From assembly GCA_009775355.1 (NCBI GenBank), contig VSPN01000050.1, positions 1 through 20,462 on the forward strand: a stretch of DNA of 20,462 nucleotides, written 5' to 3'. Position numbers and translations under genes: made by a program. Source of the DNA: Muribaculaceae bacterium (GTDB lineage: Bacteria > Bacteroidota > Bacteroidia > Bacteroidales > Muribaculaceae). Below, piece after piece: positions 15,161 through 20,462 of the stretch (within the stretch, counting starts at the first letter, position 1; each line of letters starts with the position of its first letter). The notes under the pieces were generated by a model. It saw only the letters and a list, made by a program, of their open reading frames with translations, was not told the DNA's origin and did no database searches.

Positions 15161-15192
15161 AACGGGCCGGATGCTCAAGCATCCGGCCCGTT
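14969..15192 (+). ncRNA. Candidate small RNA (unrecognised)
   Basis: This is inferred from a consensus promoter at 14932-14962 and a strong 3' hairpin at 15161-15192, about 224 bases later. Between them is a second hairpin (AGATT..CGAC, loop GGGAA, GTCG..AATCT, 15131-15156) and no open frame of note. I do not recognise it as 6S, tmRNA, RNase P or SRP RNA. The weak point is the end, where no clean U tract follows the last hairpin on this strand. Confidence 0.25.
15161..15192. terminator. Strong GC hairpin in convergent region
   Basis: Perfect 14-bp arms AACGGGCCGGATGC / GCATCCGGCCCGTT enclose the tetraloop TCAA (TTGA on the minus strand). It sits between the 1507-residue gene (minus) and the orphan promoter (plus) and could end either transcript. 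U tracts are weak on both sides (UUUAGAAGAUU on minus, UUCAACAUU on plus). Confidence 0.6.
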
Positions 15193-15308
15193 CAACATTA
15201 TGGCTCTTATCCCCGTTCTATGCGTCCATTCCCATAAGAATTTTAAGACCCGGTCTTGTAGAATGGATGCCTCCGCGTCATATTTTTACAGGATCGGGTC
15301 TAAAGCGA

Positions 15309-15337
15309 CAGAAGAGGTCTGACTCAGACCTCTTCTG
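15309..15337 (-). terminator. Hairpin just after the T9SS-tailed protein gene
   Basis: Perfect 12-bp arms CAGAAGAGGTCT / AGACCTCTTCTG enclose a 5-base loop, starting 12 bases after the stop codon on the minus strand. It lacks a strong U tract, but the position suggests it is the first of two tandem transcript-ending hairpins. Confidence 0.65.
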
Positions 15338-15349
15338 CAAAACGATGAC

Positions 15350-18300
15350 TCATCTGACGATGACCTTGAATGTTCGGCTTCCTGCCTTGACGATATACAC
15401 TCCCGCTGACACGTCATACGCCTTGCGGTCTGAATCTGCGGTGTCGGCTAATATGACACATCCGTCGGATCCGATGAGCCTTATTTCTTTACCCGCTGCT
15501 CCGGTAACTGTGATTCCACTCTTTATGGCGAATGCCCTGATTGCACCGGATTCGATTTCTGCCACCGACGAGGGCGACAATTCCACGATGTTGGAGTAAC
15601 CTGACTCTCCGTGAGTATAGACGGCAGTGACGGCATAGGTGTTAACCCTGTTTTCAGGGGTTCTGTCGGTGAAAGTGAATGTGCCGGCATCGACAGACCC
15701 TATCTTGATGTTGTCGCGGTATACGTTGTATCCTGTCACAGACAGAGGTTTGACAGGGGCGTCGGCTCTTACAAAAGAGATGTCGTCTATGGCAAGCAGA
15801 AACTTGTCGCGCGACGTATGGCGTATGGCGAAATGCCTTGTGCCCTCAGGCACCATGAATGCCACCTGTTCCCAACGCATGAACGCCTCTTCCTTGATTC
15901 CCTCGACTCTTATGAATGATTCCGCCGACATGTCGGTGGTCGAATAATACACCTCGAATGTCTCGAATCCGTAATTGGGGATAGGCGTTTTGGCGAAGAA
16001 CGATATGACCTGTGCGTCGCCCGACAGCTCCGGTGATATCAGCCAGTCGTCGTTTTCGCCGTCTGTATCCTGGAAGGAGACGAGATACTGCTCGCCGGTG
16101 TGCGGAAGCAGCGCGTCAAGTCCGGTCTGCGATCCCACTCCGCATTTTTCAGGATTGAAGACCTGATATGCGTGCGGATAGGTGGCGTTCATAAACTCGA
16201 TCGGTGTGCCTCCGAATGTTATTCCGAATGTGCCACCTTCTCCGTCGATGTCGCGGAGAGTCCAGCCGCCGATATTGTCGATGATAAACGATGTGTATTC
16301 CTCGAAACTCTCGACTGTAAGTTCAGGCGCGAGCCCCTCCTCGGGAGCAGACCAGCACAAGGTTATGCCGCTGTCTTCATTCGTACCCGCGAGATCGGTC
16401 ACGACAGGATAGTCGTTGGTGACAATAAGAACATTGCGTTCCTCCGATACGTTGTTGGCCGGATTCTGGTCGGCGTCGTAGTTGATCACGGCCTGGTAGA
16501 CGGCGGCCGGAGCATCCTCGAATGTCGGGGTGACAGTCAGCTCGAAGGCTGCCTGCGCGTCAGGCTGCAATGAAACTCCTTCGGCCGACGCCACGACGTT
16601 TCCTCCCGCCACGATGTCGATCGTATATCCGGAGGCCGGTTTTGAACCCCGGTTCACTACCACGCCGCCGAACGCCGCCGACTGTCCGAACGGAATGCTT
16701 CCGGGCGTGTCAAATTCGATCAGCTCGAGATTGTGCTCAAGTTCGTCATATATCCGAAGACAGTCTATATACAGATTGTGCCTCCAGTTGTCAGACTGCG
16801 GCGATACGCCTCTGAGTCCGAATGCCACGAATGGTTCTGCACCGATGAGAGACTCAAGCGATACCTTCAGCTCGCACCAGCCCTCGGGCAGTGAGGCGTC
16901 GGAAAGGTCTGCTGTCCCGATCGGAGTCCAGTTGGCGTAATCGGAGGTGGCAAGAACCTCGATCACATTCTCCTGCTGCATGTCGTTGTAGAACATGAAC
17001 GACATCACGGGGTTGACAGTCCCGGCAAGTCTGAAACGTCCGGTATAGATCAGGCTTGACTCGCCGGGTCCATGCGGCGAGAACACCGCCATTCCGTTGT
17101 CGTCGTCATAGTTGGCGAAATTGATCGAACGTGTGGTCATATACCATCCAGTCTCCGTAGTTGAGCTGATTCCCCACGGAGTGTTCGATGCCGTACCGTT
17201 GGGGAACGACTCCTTGAATGGAAGCGTGAAGAAACCGTCTCCCAGAACGATACCGTTGGAATAAGTGCCGTAGCCTGTTCCTGCGGCGTTACGCGGATAC
17301 ACGACGTAACTTACTATGCCCTGGCCGTTGATGCTGAATGATGCGAGATCGTCGGTAATGGTCGTTCCGGTCGTGTCATATGCCAGAAGGGTCTTGTCCG
17401 ATCTCATGATCATGTAGGTCATCGCGTCGGGATCGACATAACCGCCATCCTCTCCTTGCTGGGGAGCGTTCCACGTCAGTGTGATCCTGCCTCCGCTGTA
17501 TGTTGCGGTAAGATCCGTGACGGTTCCGGGCACGGTCACGCCTGTGTAGACCGATGCGACGGCTTCCAGTCCCTGTCCGGCATGATTGAATGTCTTTACG
17601 CGTATCTCGTTGTCACCCTGCAGAGTCGGCACGGTGACCGTAACGGATGATCCGGGAGCAGGCGCCGGGTTGTCGACGGTCGCTTCCTTCTGACCGTTTA
17701 CATAAATCTCCGCTTTGTCGAGTGATTCCAGAGGTTCTCCGTTTATAGCTTTGGTGGGTGTGGTGAATGCGACGGTAGCAGTGAGACTTCCGTTTTCACC
17801 GGCTGTGACCGTCAGATCAGAAGGTGCTTCAGGAGCGAGAGCCTGTCCGGCCTCCGTCACCTCGATATAGTGGAGTTCGAGCCGGTTCATCTGCGGGTCG
17901 CTCATAGCGTGTATGCCTACATGCCAGAGACCGTCGTCGGCCGGCGACACGTAAGTCTCGAAAGTGCGCTCCACGTCTGGGCTGCTGTAATCGTCAGAGG
18001 TTATCACCGTAGGCTCTATGAGTTGAGTAGACATGGCCTCCACTGCCGGAGCATTGCCGAACATGACTTCGAGAGTCTCCGGAAGAGCGCGTTTTGACCT
18101 GGTCGTGATCCTGACGCGATATGTCTTGTCGGAATCCAGCATAAGGGCCGGCGAGAAGAGCCAGTCATCTTTCGGATTAGTGAAGTCGTAGTCGCACATC
18201 GCGCAGCCGTATGAGTCGGAATATACCCACGTGTATCTGTCGTCTGCCACGTTGACCACAGTGTAGAGAGGGAATGTCGCGGACGACGAGAAATCATCGC

Positions 18301-19873
18301 TCCACGGCACGGTGCAGTAAGATCCGGTCACGACAGCATTCGAAAGACACGACGGCCCCTCGATGTCGGCTGCCTTGGGCGTGACCTCATAAGACCATGT
18401 GGTCAGTTCGTCTCCCGATATCATGTCGGAGCACACCGTGGCCGATGTAACGGCGATGAGTCTGTTGTCGGGAAGGCGGCGTACAGTATATGTCAGATCG
18501 TCCGGATTGAAATAGCCTCCGTTGAGGGTCGCTTCGGGAGCTGTCCATGTGATGGTGATGTGTCCGTTGTCATCTTTTGCGGCACTGAGGTTTCCTACGG
18601 CTTCAGGGGCGTCGAATCCGACGAATGCGTCGGTGTGTTCGGCCGGGCCGCTTCCTGCGGAGTTAGAGGTCCGGACAGTGAATCTGACATTGCCGGCCGG
18701 AGATTCTACAGTCGCGCTGACATGTTCGGCGGCCATGGCCGATCCTCTTTTGATCTCTTCGCCGTTGGCCTCGATAGTGTAGTTGAGCATGCCGTCGAGG
18801 CTTTCGCCTCCATATGACCTTGATGGCATTGTGAACTTGACGTTTCCTTTGAGGCTGCCCCCGCTGAAATCGGCAGTCAGGTCTGTCACCTTGTCGGGCG
18901 CGCCGAGATCGGCCTTGAGTTCCGGAACGTATATGCCCATCAGAAACTCATTGCCCGGAAACATGTTGACAAGTTCCGTCGCTCCGGTGAGGGTGTTCAC
19001 CCGCCACAGACCGGTGGTGCCGTCTGCAAGTTCGGCACTCAGATACATGTGACCGAGCCGCAGGTCGAATGCGGCAGACTGTGGGGCGAAAGAGAGTTCC
19101 AGTCCTGTCGACCCGACAAGAGTCTTGGCTCCGCTCTCTTTTTCTACCTTATAAAGGTCGCCGTGGCGGTCTATGCCGAAGAACTGTCCGGAGGCGTCGG
19201 CGGCCACAGCCAGAAGCGGCTCCTGCATCTCTGTTATACCCGCTTTGACGTAGGTGTCGGGGTTATATTGTCCCCATATGAATCCGGTATATGAGGCGTC
19301 TTTTGGAAAGCATCCGTAGATTCTGCCTGTCGCGGGATCGTGGGCCATGTCGATCGGCACATTCTCGATCCTCGCATATCCCGTGCCGGTCTTTTCCCAT
19401 GTGTTGATGTCGAATTTATAGACATATACGGACTGCATCCATTCCAGATCCTCTATATAGAAACTGATATATGTGTCATCGGCAAGAATGCCGTTGCCGT
19501 TGGCAAACAGGTCGTCCGACAGCGCGATGGCGCTGAAAGCGTTGTCGGCGAATGTGTACGAATACACTCCGGGCGCGTCCGGATCAAGAAGTGATCCGAC
19601 AACCTGTATGGCATGCTGCGTGCTTTCCGCCGCAGAGCCTGAAGGGGGGAGCGAATGGCGATGCACTGTCCCGAACGGACGCAGGCCGCGTCCCTTCCTT
19701 ATGCTGAATGCTGATGATGGCGCGGTTTCGCTGGCGGAGATGATGCGTCCGAAACCGGTCTGGTGTTGAGTCGTCTCCTGTCGGGTCAGATCCGGGAAAG
19801 CCGCGTTTGCCGTTATGACCGAGGCTGTAAGCGCGATGGCGGCCGACGTGATTAGTGTTAGCGATTTTTTCAT
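15350..19873 (-). CDS. Large modular secreted protein: FN3, choice-of-anchor J, T9SS type A tail
   Basis: This 1507-residue protein begins with a signal peptide (MKKSLTLITSAAIALTASVI, cleavage near 24). A propeller-like N-terminal region spans about 90-320. Two FN3 modules follow (about 325-417, 424-517). A cleaved-adhesin/choice-of-anchor J-like jelly roll (about 520-675) contains DDWLFSP. Two more FN3 modules (about 682-878) lead to a second jelly roll (about 880-1045) and a CARDB-like module (about 1048-1150). The last FN3 (1155-1432) is split by a third jelly roll with DDWLISP (about 1187-1370). Residues 1441-1507 resemble a type A T9SS sorting domain (GKEIRLIGSDG, AGVYIVKAGSRTFKVIVR). 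No protease or glycosidase motif is visible; an adhesive or carbohydrate-binding role is likely. I chose ATG 19871-19873 because the signal peptide starts there; ATG 19942 adds 23 residues. Confidence 0.88.
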   Translation of the reverse strand: MKKSLTLITSAAIALTASVITANAAFPDLTRQETTQHQTGFGRIISASETAPSSAFSIRKGRGLRPFGTVHRHSLPPSGSAAESTQHAIQVVGSLLDPDAPGVYSYTFADNAFSAIALSDDLFANGNGILADDTYISFYIEDLEWMQSVYVYKFDINTWEKTGTGYARIENVPIDMAHDPATGRIYGCFPKDASYTGFIWGQYNPDTYVKAGITEMQEPLLAVAADASGQFFGIDRHGDLYKVEKESGAKTLVGSTGLELSFAPQSAAFDLRLGHMYLSAELADGTTGLWRVNTLTGATELVNMFPGNEFLMGIYVPELKADLGAPDKVTDLTADFSGGSLKGNVKFTMPSRSYGGESLDGMLNYTIEANGEEIKRGSAMAAEHVSATVESPAGNVRFTVRTSNSAGSGPAEHTDAFVGFDAPEAVGNLSAAKDDNGHITITWTAPEATLNGGYFNPDDLTYTVRRLPDNRLIAVTSATVCSDMISGDELTTWSYEVTPKAADIEGPSCLSNAVVTGSYCTVPWSDDFSSSATFPLYTVVNVADDRYTWVYSDSYGCAMCDYDFTNPKDDWLFSPALMLDSDKTYRVRITTRSKRALPETLEVMFGNAPAVEAMSTQLIEPTVITSDDYSSPDVERTFETYVSPADDGLWHVGIHAMSDPQMNRLELHYIEVTEAGQALAPEAPSDLTVTAGENGSLTATVAFTTPTKAINGEPLESLDKAEIYVNGQKEATVDNPAPAPGSSVTVTVPTLQGDNEIRVKTFNHAGQGLEAVASVYTGVTVPGTVTDLTATYSGGRITLTWNAPQQGEDGGYVDPDAMTYMIMRSDKTLLAYDTTGTTITDDLASFSINGQGIVSYVVYPRNAAGTGYGTYSNGIVLGDGFFTLPFKESFPNGTASNTPWGISSTTETGWYMTTRSINFANYDDDNGMAVFSPHGPGESSLIYTGRFRLAGTVNPVMSFMFYNDMQQENVIEVLATSDYANWTPIGTADLSDASLPEGWCELKVSLESLIGAEPFVAFGLRGVSPQSDNWRHNLYIDCLRIYDELEHNLELIEFDTPGSIPFGQSAAFGGVVVNRGSKPASGYTIDIVAGGNVVASAEGVSLQPDAQAAFELTVTPTFEDAPAAVYQAVINYDADQNPANNVSEERNVLIVTNDYPVVTDLAGTNEDSGITLCWSAPEEGLAPELTVESFEEYTSFIIDNIGGWTLRDIDGEGGTFGITFGGTPIEFMNATYPHAYQVFNPEKCGVGSQTGLDALLPHTGEQYLVSFQDTDGENDDWLISPELSGDAQVISFFAKTPIPNYGFETFEVYYSTTDMSAESFIRVEGIKEEAFMRWEQVAFMVPEGTRHFAIRHTSRDKFLLAIDDISFVRADAPVKPLSVTGYNVYRDNIKIGSVDAGTFTFTDRTPENRVNTYAVTAVYTHGESGYSNIVELSPSSVAEIESGAIRAFAIKSGITVTGAAGKEIRLIGSDGCVILADTADSDRKAYDVSAGVYIVKAGSRTFKVIVR

Positions 19874-20011
19874 AAGCGAATAGTGTTGTTTTGATTCCGA
19901 CGATCCGTGAGTGAGGAACTCTTTCCTGAAGATATTTTGCATATGTCGTTTTGTATATCTTCTTTTGTGTCTATAAGGATAAATGTCGGAGTATTGTTAA
20001 ATATCTATTCG

Positions 20012-20019
20012 CAAAGATA
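20012..20019 (-). promoter_or_regulatory. Possible -7 element for the T9SS-tailed protein gene
   Basis: The minus strand reads TATCTTTG, which fits TAnnTTTG. No TTTG is visible at the proper upstream spacing, only a T-rich run. If used, it gives a leader of about 130 bases, supporting ATG 19873 but not excluding ATG 19942. Confidence 0.35.
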
Positions 20020-20084
20020 GACTGTGGAGTTGAAAAATAACTTAATGTTGTTTCAGAAAATACCGTCTGTTCGCCGATTTCGCT

Positions 20085-20393
20085 TTATCTTCTGATCATC
20101 TGCTTGCGGAGTTTGCTCAGATACTGCGGAGTGATGCCGAGATATGAGGCTACAGTCTGGAGCGGCACCTCCTGCATTATGTTGGGAAGTTCCCTTACAA
20201 GCGACTTGTATTTGTCAATTGCCTCGCCGGTATTATGTTTCTGCTTTAATTCAAAATAATACTGCTGTGTCTGGCACAGCCTGAGATTCCACATGGCGAA
20301 GTCGTGAGAAGCAGTCAGAAGTCTGTCGAAATCCTCGCGCTTTATGTGAAGTATTCTTGCCGGAGTACAAGCCTGGAATGTATAGAGGGATAC
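20085..20393 (-). pseudogene. C-terminal remnant of a Crp/Fnr-type transcription regulator
   Basis: The open frame covers 102 residues from 20393 down, with a stop (20394-20396) directly before it. The first 26 residues (VSLYTFQACTPARILHIKRE and on) look like the last strands of a cyclic-nucleotide-binding-type sensor domain. A helical linker follows, then a winged-helix HTH ending in LQTVASYLGITPQYLSKLRKQM, typical of Bacteroidetes Crp/Fnr regulators. A full protein would be about 190-220 residues, so roughly the first half is missing. Upstream of 20393 the sequence becomes AT-rich and no frame continues the domain. The fragment has an internal ATG (20292-20294), which would give 69 residues with only linker and HTH. 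It could be an insertion- or inversion-broken gene, or an assembly junction. Confidence 0.7.
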
Positions 20394-20415
20394 TCAGCTA
20401 ATCGCCAACTAATTG

Positions 20416-20447
20416 TTTGCCAAAGTCGTAGATATTTTGTAACTTTA
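20416..20447 (+). promoter_or_regulatory. Promoter-like sequence pointing out of the window
   Basis: TTTG (20416-20419), 20 bases, TAACTTTA (20440-20447) differs from consensus only at the last base. An ATG follows at 20450-20452 (M-N-P-R, then the window ends). It lies in the AT-rich sequence that interrupts the Crp/Fnr gene, as expected if an inserted element begins here, but four codons are too few to call a gene. Confidence 0.3.
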
Positions 20448-20462
20448 CAATGAACCCCCGAT

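Noticed and set aside
15171..15599. A 142-codon plus-strand frame
   Set aside because: It begins inside the GC hairpin and is mostly antisense to the C-terminal sorting domain of the large secreted protein.

Overview
This window looks like a chromosomal segment of a GC-rich member of the Bacteroidales, plausibly Muribaculaceae or a relative; the family is inferred from protein types, not measured. Three things point to this phylum. Promoters read TTTG, 19-20 bases, TAnnTTTG. Starts lack obvious Shine-Dalgarno sequences. The protein set includes DUF3256, a GIN-domain protein, a PorE-type OmpA lipoprotein and a protein ending in a type A T9SS sorting domain. Every protein gene lies on the minus strand; only tRNA-Gly and one orphan promoter point the other way with good support.

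Layout in order of coordinates. Bases 1-254 hold nothing I recognise. tRNA-Phe follows, with its own promoter and terminator. A short GC-rich tandem repeat spans the 3' end of a Wzx-type flippase gene (622-2139). Next come a GIN-domain secreted protein whose gene overlaps the flippase start, DusB and an M16 peptidase. A terminator-like hairpin separates these from a membrane-anchored TPR protein. Then come a diacylglycerol-kinase-family lipid kinase, a DUF2461 protein, the PorE-like lipoprotein, adenylate kinase and hypoxanthine phosphoribosyltransferase. DUF3256 and a DEAD-box RNA helicase with a DbpA-type RNA-binding domain form a tight pair. tRNA-Gly(CCC) is on the plus strand. An AT-rich stretch of about 800 bases follows, with an orphan promoter and strong hairpins. 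The last large gene (15350-19873) encodes a 1507-residue modular surface or secreted protein. The window closes with the C-terminal third of a Crp/Fnr-type regulator cut off at an abrupt, AT-rich junction.

How they work together. hpt and adk are adjacent purine salvage and nucleotide genes. The helicase, DusB and the tRNAs belong to RNA metabolism. The PorE-like lipoprotein and the T9SS-tailed protein are consistent with a type IX secretion system in this organism: one as an envelope anchor of the machine, the other as cargo.

I did not find a new defence or mobile system. The most interesting non-routine signals are three: a 17-bp hairpin that presents the start codon of the PorE-like gene at the edge of its loop, an orphan promoter feeding a possible small RNA at 14969-15192, and the disrupted Crp/Fnr gene.
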